Source of the DNA: Paraktedonobacter sp035294465 | Lineage (GTDB): Bacteria > Chloroflexota > Ktedonobacteria > Ktedonobacterales > Ktedonobacteraceae | Length of the DNA stretch: 23,046 nt | Reading direction: 5' to 3' | Assembly: GCA_035294465.1 (NCBI GenBank) | Contig: DATGKW010000034.1 | Location: forward strand, 1 to 23,046 | Shown here: positions 1-7,627 of the stretch, piece after piece | Layout: every line of letters starts with the position of its first letter | How positions within the stretch are numbered: position 1 is the first letter of the stretch | Program-made: the position numbers and the translations under genes | The notes under the pieces: generated by a model | Databases searched by the model: none | What the model was told of the DNA's origin: nothing | What the model saw: only the letters and a program-made list of their open reading frames with translations

Positions 1-22
1 GTGTCTTGAACACTGGCAAAAC

Positions 23-96
23 CGGAACCGACGGGATTCGAACCCGCGATCTTCTGCGTGACAGGCAGACATGTTAGGCCACTACACCACGGCTCC
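23..96 (-). tRNA. tRNA-Asp (anticodon GTC)
   Basis: Read on the minus strand this is a 74-nt cloverleaf. The acceptor arm GGAGCCG pairs with CGGTTCC (one G-T wobble) and is followed by discriminator G. The anticodon loop CTGTCAC closes on a TCTGC/GCAGA stem and gives anticodon GTC. The T arm is GCGGG TTCGAAT CCCGT. The sequence closely follows bacterial tRNA-Asp. The genome does not encode CCA: the bases after the discriminator read GT, so CCA must be added by nucleotidyltransferase. A consensus promoter lies about 50 nt upstream at 150-179. Confidence 0.96.
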
Positions 97-416
97 TGGA
101 TCACTGGTGCCCTTTAATCACTTTTTGTAGCTCCGCTGGGCACACATGGATAATATCAGAAGAATGTGTGTGCTGTCAATCCCTTTGGGGGACAAAATTC
201 CAGGGTTTCTCAAAAGTCTGAGAACAGCCAGGGAAGAGCCCTCGATGATTCTCCGCTTTCCAATGCGCGTGGATGAAAGTGAGCAAGCGTTGAGACAAAT
301 ACTGAGAAAGCAAAACAAGGAACCGTGATCGGTGTTCAGGTGCGCAGGTAGTCATTGCCAGGTATTCTCTTCTTTTTTCACTGCCGGAAAAGGAAACTGA
401 AAACTGTAGCCTGCGG
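97..416. other. Intergenic region between tRNA-Asp and the response regulator
   Basis: I see no convincing gene here. Short open frames exist on both strands (plus-strand 146-328, minus-strand 118-318), but they lack a ribosome site and recognisable content, and they overlap the tRNA promoter. A short GC stem at 407-419 (TAGCC/GGCTA on the minus strand) spans the regulator stop codon and is followed by a T-rich stretch. It could be a weak terminator for the minus-strand regulator gene. Confidence 0.5.
150..179 (-). promoter_or_regulatory. Sigma-70 promoter for tRNA-Asp
   Basis: On the minus strand a TTGACA box (174-179) is followed after 18 bp by TATTAT (150-155). Both are near-perfect housekeeping elements. 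Transcription would start near position 143 and give a leader of about 47 nt before the tRNA 5' end at 96. No other minus-strand gene lies between it and the tRNA. Confidence 0.75.
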
Positions 417-1172
417 CTATTTTGGGCGCAAACCGGTGTAGGCCTCGTAGGCATGGGCAAGCAAGACGCGTCGGCCTGGATCACTGGGCGCGCCATCAAT
501 GGCAAAAAACAGGTAGAGTTCGCTCACCAGGTTCTCCAGAGGCCCCAGATTGGGCTGGCCCTGCGCGTTGAGAAAGCCCATGCGCAGCGCGATCTCGTCA
601 TTGCTCAATCCCTGAGCGACTAGCGAGGCACACTCCTCCTGACGTGGAGTCAGACGTCGCCCGCGCAGCCTTTGCAACAAATAGTCCAGCACCTCGGCAT
701 CGATAAAAGTTGAATGGCGGCGTATCACAGTTTCCGCGATGCGCTCGAGATAGACTGGCTCGATATTGGCGAACAAGGCGTAACCGTGCAATCCAGGTTG
801 CTCCTTTGACGAGCGGCGCGGTTTACCACGGGGTGTGTACTCGCAGCGCAGAATCTCATTAGCCAACGTCCAGCTTGGTTCCTGGGTGTAAATGAGCACA
901 CGTAGGTCTGGCGCGAGACCGAGCAGAGCACGGCCTAGCTCCACGCCATTCTCGTGCCCCAAACGCAGGTCGGAGAGCACCAGCCAGTTCGCTAGCGTCG
1001 GGTTGCCAAACTCGCGCTTGCTGGCCGCTTCAACTAGCAGTGTAGCCTCGGCTGAGTTGGCTGCCTGACCTTCCAGCCGCAGAGCGTGTGTCTCTTCAAC
1101 AAATTCGCAGACACCGCGACGTTTGACGAGCGTATCATCGATGACGATGACCGGAATAGAAGCGTTCTGCAT
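417..1172 (-). CDS. Response regulator with atypical LuxR/NarL-like output domain
   Basis: This 251-aa protein has an N-terminal receiver-like domain (about residues 7-105). The acidic pair is IDD (residues 11-13) and the probable phosphoacceptor is D68 in the segment LVLSDLRLG. The C-terminal part (about 172-225) begins like a LuxR/NarL helix-turn-helix (LTPRQEECASLVAQGLSNDE). The usual recognition-helix pattern TVKTHV is replaced by PLENLVSEL after a short insert, so DNA binding may differ from classic NarL proteins. A basic insert at about 108-135 separates the domains. The protein probably pairs with the kinase at 1955-3937 on the same strand, although 780 bp separate them. The ATG start at 1172 has no strong ribosome site. 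The last codons occur again, inverted, at 1950-1974. Confidence 0.8.
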   Translation of the reverse strand: MQNASIPVIVIDDTLVKRRGVCEFVEETHALRLEGQAANSAEATLLVEAASKREFGNPTLANWLVLSDLRLGHENGVELGRALLGLAPDLRVLIYTQEPSWTLANEILRCEYTPRGKPRRSSKEQPGLHGYALFANIEPVYLERIAETVIRRHSTFIDAEVLDYLLQRLRGRRLTPRQEECASLVAQGLSNDEIALRMGFLNAQGQPNLGPLENLVSELYLFFAIDGAPSDPGRRVLLAHAYEAYTGLRPK

Positions 1173-1263
1173 GGAGATTCAAGGGATCATCGCTGTGATG
1201 CATATCCAGATTATTCATGATGGCGTAAGCGCACCATATGGTGGCACCGTTGTACAGGGCGTA

Positions 1264-1536
1264 TTGCCTCACATAAAAATCTTACTTTGGGGCATTCGTT
1301 GCCTCATCTAACAATCCAACTTTGGCTCCACTCCCGCCAAAGTTGCCGCCCGGCGCGCCGGGCGGGGCTGATTCATTCATGCCACAGTGACGGCCTCTTG
1401 TCAAGAAGAAGCGACTGCCGTCTGAGCGGTCTCTGGCTCAACCAGTTCCCCGGCGGCCAGTTTCCAGAGCACGGCCTGCAGTCGCTGCATCTAGCGCAAC
1501 GTTTCGGCCAAAGTAGGATTTTTCGTGAGGCAATTC
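1264..1536. repeat. Region with a three-copy degenerate motif, two direct and one inverted
   Basis: A motif of the form TTGCCTCA..-AA-AATC-.ACTTTGG occurs at about 1264-1291 and 1296-1325 on the plus strand and at about 1509-1536 on the minus strand. The outer copies form an imperfect inverted repeat with blocks ATTGCCTCAC, AAAAATC and TACTTTGG in the same order, enclosing about 270 bp. The copies are diverged and I see no target-site duplication. It may be a small non-autonomous element, or two decayed copies of one short gene in opposite orientation. Confidence 0.45.
1319..1365. repeat. Two adjacent strong hairpins, including a 20-bp GC palindrome
   Basis: ACTTTGGC (1319-1326) pairs with GCCAAAGT (1336-1343) across a 9-nt loop. 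Directly after it, 1346-1365 is a perfect 20-bp palindrome (CCGCCCGGCG/CGCCGGGCGG). No T tract follows on either strand, so this is not a typical intrinsic terminator. It lies inside the repeat region between the kinase and the regulator. Confidence 0.6.
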
Positions 1537-1574
1537 GTACTTGACGAAGCTGGTTTGGTACTTCCAGCAAGCAT
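1401..1574 (-). pseudogene. Small reading frame broken by one TAG stop
   Basis: From an ATG at 1574 the minus strand reads 27 codons ending NPTLAETLR, then TAG (1491-1493), then a second 29-codon stretch beginning MQRLQAVLWKLAAGELVEP and ending at TGA (1401-1403). The second part looks like a genuine amphipathic helix. A single C-to-T change (CAG to TAG) would explain the break and would restore a protein of about 57 residues. There is no clear ribosome site and I do not recognise the family. The alternative is chance openness within repeat DNA. Confidence 0.35.
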
Positions 1575-1794
1575 GTCATATCGGCATGACGTTTTTTCTG
1601 ATCGAGGAGAAAGTCCGGGGAAGATCCCTGGGAAAATTGCGGTCTCATTCGTCTCTCTTCATTTCGTGATGTGATTATGTGAGCATGGGGTCATGCCACT
1701 CTACACACCGCTTGGTGGGTCCTGGCTCAAGATGAGAGAATCACTCGCCAGACGAGATGAAGAAAGCTCATCGTAAATTCATCTGAGACTACAA

Positions 1795-1978
1795 CTGCCG
1801 AATTCATTTCGCGCACCGGGAGCGCCAGGACAACCGCCGCAGTCCTCAGGAAGTTCTTGGCACGCACCACCCCGACGCCAACCTTGGCGCGCATCTTCTT
1901 TATCCGCCCTCGCAGGTGGCACTTCTACGCGGGAGCTGGACTCGCGAAGGAGGCCTACACCGGTCTGCGCCCAATGTG
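1795..1978 (+). pseudogene. Fossil of a response-regulator C-terminus
   Basis: On the plus strand the frame ending at TGA (1976-1978) finishes with EAYTGLRPM. The intact regulator at 417-1172 finishes with EAYTGLRPK on the opposite strand. At DNA level 1950-1974 matches the reverse complement of 422-446 at 24 of 25 positions. Further upstream in the same frame the match fades; IFFIRPRRWHF is readable, and the limit at 1795 is a guess. The match is too long for chance and suggests a second regulator copy that has decayed. The kinase gene 3' end overlaps it in antisense. Confidence 0.5.
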
Positions 1979-3937
1979 ACGCTCCTGTTGCCTCTCGTTA
2001 CGCAATATTTCTGTGGGTCTTGAAGAGATTTCGTCGGCAGGAAAAGGCAATTTGAGGATAATCGATGTGCCGTGTTGCGCTCCCGGACGCCTTGTCGAGC
2101 GAACAAGCAGCGTACCGCCGGCTTCCCGCGCTTTTAGCTCGGCTTTGAACAGGCTGGTCTTCTCTGGAGCAATGCTGGTGATGTCAAAGCCGTGCCCATC
2201 ATCAATGATATGTACCTCTAAGTCTCCATTAGTGCGCACCGTGCGCACGGTGGCATAGGTTGCGCCCGCGTGGTTATAGACATTGAGCAGTGCCTGCGTG
2301 ACTGTGTAAGAGACTGCCTCAGCAAACTTCTCGCCCTCTGGTGTTCGTTCAAGATCAGGGCTGAGCGTGTCCAGCGCCCACAAATCGGCCTGGACTTTGA
2401 GCGGCGACTCCGGGTGCAAAGCCGGCAGGTCCTCGCGCACGAGTTTTTCCAGATGCAGCTTTAGCCCCAGGCTACGCCTCTGATAGGCATCTTCGACCAG
2501 CAGTTGCAAGCCGCGAAGATCGTCCTCTAGCTCCTCGCTGATCCTCCTGATCTTGCCCAATGCTTCGATGATCGGTTGGGCAAAGCCGCGCAGCGACGGA
2601 TCGTGCTCAATTTCCACTTTGAGCTTATGTTGCCAGTGACCCAGCAGTGAGCGAATGCGCAGGGCCTGTTGCTTGGGCTGGTCGTGGATACGTTCTGAAA
2701 GCAGGGATCGCAGATGCGCGTCAGCATGCAGGAGCAGCGAAGTCGCGTGCTGAAGTTCGACGTTGGCTCGCCTGAGATCTTCCGCCGTGCGCTGCTGCTG
2801 GCGCATAGCTTCTTCCGTGCGTGCTATGCTCTCCTGTAGCTGACCGATCAAGCGTAGCGAGCGTACTGCGTAAAGAAGGATCAAAGGATAGATTGTGCCC
2901 AGCAAAAGGAAAACGGGCAAAGGTAAGAGCGGTGAGCCGGCCAGCAGGACGGGCAGCACACCCAGACAGAACCCCAGGCCAACTCCGCCAATCCACATAG
3001 TCAGCAGGTCGCCCAATTGTTTCCTGAGCGCTGCACCGGCTGCCGAACGAAGCAGGCCAATGCGTATCAGGGAGATTATCCCAATGACCAGGCTGATAGC
3101 GCCTCCCAGCGCGCCGTAGCCCAGGCTCAGCAGAGCTTCCAGGCGGGTAGGTACGCTGCCACGGATCAGAAACAAGCCAATAAAGAAAGCCTCCAGCGCG
3201 ATCAAGGGTAGATAAGGTAGCGCGTCCACCTGCAACTTCGGCAAACGTCCGGTGCCAAACCCATCTGGCCTGTAATTCAAGCTCAGGTGAATAAAAGCGG
3301 CTCCCAGCAAGCCAAAGGCAGGAAACCAGAGCAGTTGAAGCACTGCGTCCATAGGGTACGTGGCTGAAACATTGCCCCAGTGGCTATAGAGTAAAAAGAG
3401 CATCGCGACCGGAAATAGCGTTAGCCCTTCGATTGCCCCTGACCATTCGCGAGCGGTTGCCAGCAAAAAGCCGCCAACCACCAGCCAGCAAAGGCCCGCG
3501 AGCAGCGCCAGGCCATAGTTTTGCAGCCACATCGCCAGGGTAAAAACTTCTGCCGCGTATCGCACAGTCTGGATCTGCCCGTTTGCATCAAGCGTATAGG
3601 TAATAAGCTGGCCCGGCCGGGCCTGCTGGTAGATGCTGGAAAGAGTTGACGGGCTCTGCCCGTTGACACGCGTAATCGTCTCGTTAGTGCTGAGAGATGA
3701 AGGGGAGCCGGTAAACGTAGTCTGGCCGGAAGGAATAGAGACAACAACCACTTGGCTATCTGTATTGAGTCCCCAGAAAAAGCCGCCAAAAGTGTGTCCA
3801 ACCTCGTTCAACAGGCGGATCTGTCCCAGCACACCCAGGGCCAGCACAATTAGGCTTCCCAACAGATAGAGAATGATCAGGCGGAATTTCAGATTTTTCC
3901 ACCATGTGGCTGTTTCGTATACAGATGAAATCGACAC
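1955..3937 (-). CDS. ComP-like multi-pass sensor histidine kinase
   Basis: This is a 660-aa membrane kinase. One transmembrane helix (about 18-40) precedes an extracytoplasmic PDZ-like segment (about 60-125, containing VNGQSPSTLSSIYQQARPGQ). About seven more hydrophobic helices lie between 133 and 360. A coiled region (365-415) leads to the HisKA_3-type phosphoacceptor motif ERIHDQPKQ (H418), then a HATPase domain with an N box (LLNVYNHAGA, about 551-558) and DDGHGFD (579-585). The architecture matches Bacillus ComP-type kinases; the signal is unknown. The start is GTG with a poor ribosome site. It lies 64 bp after rhaB on the same strand, so read-through is possible. The last 25 or so residues run past the kinase fold, and the stop codon lies inside an antisense fossil of a regulator gene. 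Confidence 0.85.
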   Translation of the reverse strand: MSISSVYETATWWKNLKFRLIILYLLGSLIVLALGVLGQIRLLNEVGHTFGGFFWGLNTDSQVVVVSIPSGQTTFTGSPSSLSTNETITRVNGQSPSTLSSIYQQARPGQLITYTLDANGQIQTVRYAAEVFTLAMWLQNYGLALLAGLCWLVVGGFLLATAREWSGAIEGLTLFPVAMLFLLYSHWGNVSATYPMDAVLQLLWFPAFGLLGAAFIHLSLNYRPDGFGTGRLPKLQVDALPYLPLIALEAFFIGLFLIRGSVPTRLEALLSLGYGALGGAISLVIGIISLIRIGLLRSAAGAALRKQLGDLLTMWIGGVGLGFCLGVLPVLLAGSPLLPLPVFLLLGTIYPLILLYAVRSLRLIGQLQESIARTEEAMRQQQRTAEDLRRANVELQHATSLLLHADAHLRSLLSERIHDQPKQQALRIRSLLGHWQHKLKVEIEHDPSLRGFAQPIIEALGKIRRISEELEDDLRGLQLLVEDAYQRRSLGLKLHLEKLVREDLPALHPESPLKVQADLWALDTLSPDLERTPEGEKFAEAVSYTVTQALLNVYNHAGATYATVRTVRTNGDLEVHIIDDGHGFDITSIAPEKTSLFKAELKAREAGGTLLVRSTRRPGAQHGTSIILKLPFPADEISSRPTEILRNERQQERHIGRRPV

Positions 3938-4001
3938 GCTTTAGTCTAACATCTGATCGCGTTCGCGCGCAAGGAGAAAGTGTGACGAGGAACGAAACCT
4001 G

Positions 4002-5477
4002 TCATCTATCTTCCTGAAAGCGCTGATAGGCTTCGTCCCAATCCGCTCGCTCATCGGGTTCAGGAAGAAACTGCCGGGTTTGTGTCACTGCGCGGGATAG
4101 GCTGCGGACCTCAGCCAGAGTGTGCAATTCGCCCAGGCCAACCAGTTGCAACAGGGCATTCCCCAGCGCTGAGGATTCAACCGGCCCGGCGAGAACGGGC
4201 AGGCCGGTCGCGTTCGCCAGCCATTGGTTAAGCTGCGTGTGCTGTGCGCCGCCTCCCACAACATGGATAGTGTGCAGCGGAGTCCCGCCTGCCACGGCTA
4301 TCATCTCCAGTACCTGGCGATAGCGCAAAACCAGGCTTTCCAAGATACAGCGGACCAGAGCGCCGGGCGTTTCAGGCAAGACCTGGCCCCGTTCGGCTAG
4401 ATGGAGCCGGATACGTGCGGGCATGTCGCCTGGGGGAAGAAAGACCGGCTGATCAGGGTGAATCAGCGGACCAAAGGCCGACGCCTGCTGGCTCAGCTTT
4501 CCCAACTCGTCATAACTGTAGACTTCTCCCGCACGCGCCCAGGTATTGCGGCATTCCTGTACCAGCCAGAGCCCCATCACGTTGCGCAGGTAGCGAACGG
4601 TTGAGAAGATCCCGCCTTCGTTCGTGAAGGCATCAGTCAGTTCAGGTTTAATAAGTGGCGCAGGTAGTTCCAGACCAACCAGCGACCATGTGCCAGAACT
4701 GATATAGGCCCAGCCGGGTGCGTCTCCGGCGGGAATCGCCGCGACGGCCGAGCCGGTATCGTGGGTGGCAGGTACGATCACGCGCACTTCTGCTCCAAAC
4801 TCCTGAGCTAACGCGGGCAGCAAAGGTCCGACTACTGTTCCTGGCTCGACAACAGGCGGCAGCAGATGTGTCGGCAGCCCCAGAGTTTCAAGCAGTTCTG
4901 TGGCCCAGCGCTTTTGCGGAACCGACCAGCATTGGGTTGTGGTGGCATTGGTATATTCATTAACGCGTTCCCCGCTCAGCCAGCAATGGAACAGATCGGG
5001 AATCATCAGCAGCCGGTCCGCGTAAGCCAGCAACCTTGGCTGGCTCTGTTGATGGGACACCAGCTGGTAGAGAGTGTTGAAAGGGAGAAACTGGATGCCG
5101 GTGCGCGCATACAGCGTTTCGCGGGGCACACGGGCAAAAACCTGCTCCATGATGCCGTCAGTTCGCCTGTCCCGATAATGAAAGGGTAGTCCCAATAGCT
5201 GGCCAGACACGTCGGACAGCCCATAATCGACTCCCCAGCTATCAACGCCAATGCTGTGCAGTTCGCCCGCCACTTCGCGCGCCCGGCGCAAACCTGCGAG
5301 GATCTCTTGCCAGAGAGAGGGTATATTCCAATACAGGTGGCTCAAGATAGGCACCGGTCGATTAGCAAAGCGATGCATTTCCTGTAATGTTAGATTCGTG
5401 CCGTCGTAACTGGCAAGAAAGACGCGCCCGCTTTCAGCGCCCAGATCGACCACAGCCAACTGCCGTTTCGCTGTCAT
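4002..5477 (-). CDS. rhaB: L-rhamnulokinase
   Basis: This 491-aa FGGY-family sugar kinase phosphorylates L-rhamnulose to L-rhamnulose-1-phosphate in the cytoplasm, the second step of rhamnose breakdown. The N-terminal phosphate loop reads VVDLGAESGRVF. The middle has ATHDTGSAVAA and the C-terminal nucleotide-binding loop reads VVGGGAQHTQLNQWL. All are typical of RhaB, and the length is normal. I chose the ATG at 5477 because AGGAGG at 5482-5489 sits just upstream; longer in-frame starts would run into rhaEW. The gap to rhaEW is 13 bp, so the genes are cotranscribed. Confidence 0.95.
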   Translation of the reverse strand: MTAKRQLAVVDLGAESGRVFLASYDGTNLTLQEMHRFANRPVPILSHLYWNIPSLWQEILAGLRRAREVAGELHSIGVDSWGVDYGLSDVSGQLLGLPFHYRDRRTDGIMEQVFARVPRETLYARTGIQFLPFNTLYQLVSHQQSQPRLLAYADRLLMIPDLFHCWLSGERVNEYTNATTTQCWSVPQKRWATELLETLGLPTHLLPPVVEPGTVVGPLLPALAQEFGAEVRVIVPATHDTGSAVAAIPAGDAPGWAYISSGTWSLVGLELPAPLIKPELTDAFTNEGGIFSTVRYLRNVMGLWLVQECRNTWARAGEVYSYDELGKLSQQASAFGPLIHPDQPVFLPPGDMPARIRLHLAERGQVLPETPGALVRCILESLVLRYRQVLEMIAVAGGTPLHTIHVVGGGAQHTQLNQWLANATGLPVLAGPVESSALGNALLQLVGLGELHTLAEVRSLSRAVTQTRQFLPEPDERADWDEAYQRFQEDR

Positions 5478-5490
5478 CGGCTCCTCCTGG

Positions 5491-7581
5491 TTAACGTGGA
5501 TAGGCTGCGGCGACTCCACCATCGACGTTGAGCATATTGCCAGTACTCTTGCTTGAACGCGTCGGGGAGGCAAAAAAGGCGACTGCTTCGGCGATATCCT
5601 CTGGTAGAATATTCACCCCCAGCGTGGTGCGTTTGCGGTAGATCTCTTCCAACTGATCAGGTGCTACTCCATAGGTTGCTGCGCGTTCCTCGCGCCAGGC
5701 GCTGTTCCAGATGCGCGACCCGGCCAGCACTGCGTCGGGATTGACCGTGTTGACGCGAATGCCGAATGGTCCACCCTCTTCAGCCAGGCAGCGTGCCAGG
5801 TGCGTCTCGGCTGCCTTGGCTGTGGAATACACGGCGGCGTTTTTGCCTGCTACTAGAGCGTTCTTGCTGGCTATGAAAACTAGGCTGCCCCCGCATTTCT
5901 GCTCTTGCAAGAGTCGAAAGCCTGCGCGCGCGACCAGGAAATAGCCGGTTGCCAGCACAGCCCAATTCTGGTTCCATTCGGCCAGGCTGGTTTCGGTAAT
6001 CGGCGCGCTGGAGGCTAGACCCGCGTTATTAATGATCACATCGATGCCACCGAAGGTCAACGCTGCCTGCTCAAAGGCTGCGTACACGCTCTCTTCGTCG
6101 GTCACATCCATCTGCACAGCGAGTGCCCGCCCGTTTCCATAGTGCTGGTTGAGAGACACGGCCAGTTGCTCAGCTCCGGCCAGGTCGATATCGGTTGCTA
6201 CTATGTGCGCGCCGTCCTGGGCCATGCGCCGGCAGATGGCTGAGCCGATTCCGCCAGCTGCTCCAGTTACCAGTACCACGCGGCGTGCAAACTCGCGTTC
6301 AGGAGGGGCCAGTTTGAGCTTGTATTGCTCCAGCGGCCAGTATTCGACTGCGTAGCTCTCTGCTTCGCTGAGCGAGATGAAGCCACCGCAGACTTCGGCA
6401 CCTCGCATGACGGCAATTGCCCGATGATACAATTGCGCAGAGACATCGGCCATCGTTGCATTCTTGCCAGTCGTGAACATTCCCACCCCAGGGATCAGGA
6501 TGACACGTGGATGGGGATCGCTGGCCACGTCGGTCGCGCGATAGACCGGTGCAGCGGCATCAGGATCGAGATTTTGCTGGACATGTGCCTCTAGATAGGT
6601 GCGATAGCGAGTTATATAGGCTGTAATGTCGCTGCGCAGAGCTTCTGTGAGCGCTTCGGCGTTCTGATCAGGGGTCCATTCAATCAGCAGGGGCCAGGGT
6701 TTGGTGTGAACCAGGTGGTCCGGGCAGGCTGCTCCAATCTGTGTTAAGCGCGGTGCGTCCTGGCTGCTCGCAAAAGCGAGCACGTCTTCGCTGTCCTCGA
6801 AATGCAGAAGCTGGTGCTGTTCAGCCGAGACCAGTCCGCGCAGCATGGGCGCAACCTGCGCTGCTATGGAGCGCCGTTCCTGAACGGAAAGTGGAGAAAC
6901 GCGAGGACCACCGAAAACTGCTCGCCCGGCCTGGGTAATTCGCGCTTCAACAAAGTCACGTGCTCGAACAATAGTCGAGAGTGTCGAAGCGTAGCACTCC
7001 TCGTTGGTTTCTCCCCAGGTAATCAGCCCATGTCTGGCCAGAATGACTAGCTTTGCCTGGGGATGGGAGCGCACCGCCAGGGCAACCTCGCGCGCCAGCC
7101 CGAAGCCGGGGCGGCGATAGGGAATCCAGATGAGCTCCTCACCGAAGCAAGCGTGGGCCAGTTGCTCACCGTTCTGAGCGCAGGCGAAATAGTTGGTAGC
7201 ATCGGCATGGGTGTGATCGATATGGGCAAAGGGCAGAAAGCCATGCAAGAGCGTCTCAATCGAGGGGCGCGGGCGACCGGGCTCAAAGAAGCAGTGCATG
7301 AGGTAATCAACCATTTCAGCGTCGCTCAAGCGCTTACGGTCGAGCAGAAGCAGGAGGTCGTCCAGGCGCAGACCAGTAAACGAAGCTTCTGTGCAGGTCG
7401 CCAGGTCCGAGCCTGAACCTTTCACCCAGAGTACCCGCGTGGTTCGTCCGCGAAAATCTACTTCTTCGGCTTTGGCAGAGGTGTTGCCACCGCCCCAGTT
7501 GCAAATCGAACGATCCGCTCCTAACTTGCGCGAGCGGGCAACCAGTAGAGCCAGCGTAGTTGAGCGAAAACTCTCAGCCAT
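5491..7581 (-). CDS. rhaEW: Bifunctional rhamnulose-1-phosphate aldolase / lactaldehyde dehydrogenase
   Basis: This 696-aa fusion protein has two parts. The N-terminal half (about 1-400) is a class II aldolase with the metal-binding cluster HIDHTHAD and a later RHGLITWGE. It should cleave L-rhamnulose-1-phosphate to dihydroxyacetone phosphate and L-lactaldehyde. The C-terminal half (about 430-696) is a short-chain dehydrogenase with NAD motif VTGAAGGIGSA, NNAG, catalytic YSTAK and the terminal NVDGGVAAAYPR. It should oxidise lactaldehyde to lactate. The same fusion is known as RhaEW (B. subtilis YuxG). I chose the ATG at 7581 because AGGAGAAGGA (7591-7600) lies upstream of it; the longer start at 7668 would overlap rhaI. 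It is the middle gene of rhaI-rhaEW-rhaB. Confidence 0.95.
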   Translation of the reverse strand: MAESFRSTTLALLVARSRKLGADRSICNWGGGNTSAKAEEVDFRGRTTRVLWVKGSGSDLATCTEASFTGLRLDDLLLLLDRKRLSDAEMVDYLMHCFFEPGRPRPSIETLLHGFLPFAHIDHTHADATNYFACAQNGEQLAHACFGEELIWIPYRRPGFGLAREVALAVRSHPQAKLVILARHGLITWGETNEECYASTLSTIVRARDFVEARITQAGRAVFGGPRVSPLSVQERRSIAAQVAPMLRGLVSAEQHQLLHFEDSEDVLAFASSQDAPRLTQIGAACPDHLVHTKPWPLLIEWTPDQNAEALTEALRSDITAYITRYRTYLEAHVQQNLDPDAAAPVYRATDVASDPHPRVILIPGVGMFTTGKNATMADVSAQLYHRAIAVMRGAEVCGGFISLSEAESYAVEYWPLEQYKLKLAPPEREFARRVVLVTGAAGGIGSAICRRMAQDGAHIVATDIDLAGAEQLAVSLNQHYGNGRALAVQMDVTDEESVYAAFEQAALTFGGIDVIINNAGLASSAPITETSLAEWNQNWAVLATGYFLVARAGFRLLQEQKCGGSLVFIASKNALVAGKNAAVYSTAKAAETHLARCLAEEGGPFGIRVNTVNPDAVLAGSRIWNSAWREERAATYGVAPDQLEEIYRKRTTLGVNILPEDIAEAVAFFASPTRSSKSTGNMLNVDGGVAAAYPR

Positions 7582-7627
7582 AAGCGTGTGTCCTTCTCCT
7601 GAAAACAGTTTCTGCCTGGTCTGGCGT

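Noticed and set aside
146..328. A 60-codon plus-strand frame near the tRNA
   Set aside because: Its start lies in the tRNA-Asp promoter, no ribosome site is present and the sequence shows no family features.
1287..1648. Overlapping open frames on both strands (1287-1544 plus, 1373-1648 minus) as intact genes
   Set aside because: Both lack ribosome sites and run through the repeat and hairpin region; the more protein-like frame in this DNA is a different one, broken by TAG at 1491.
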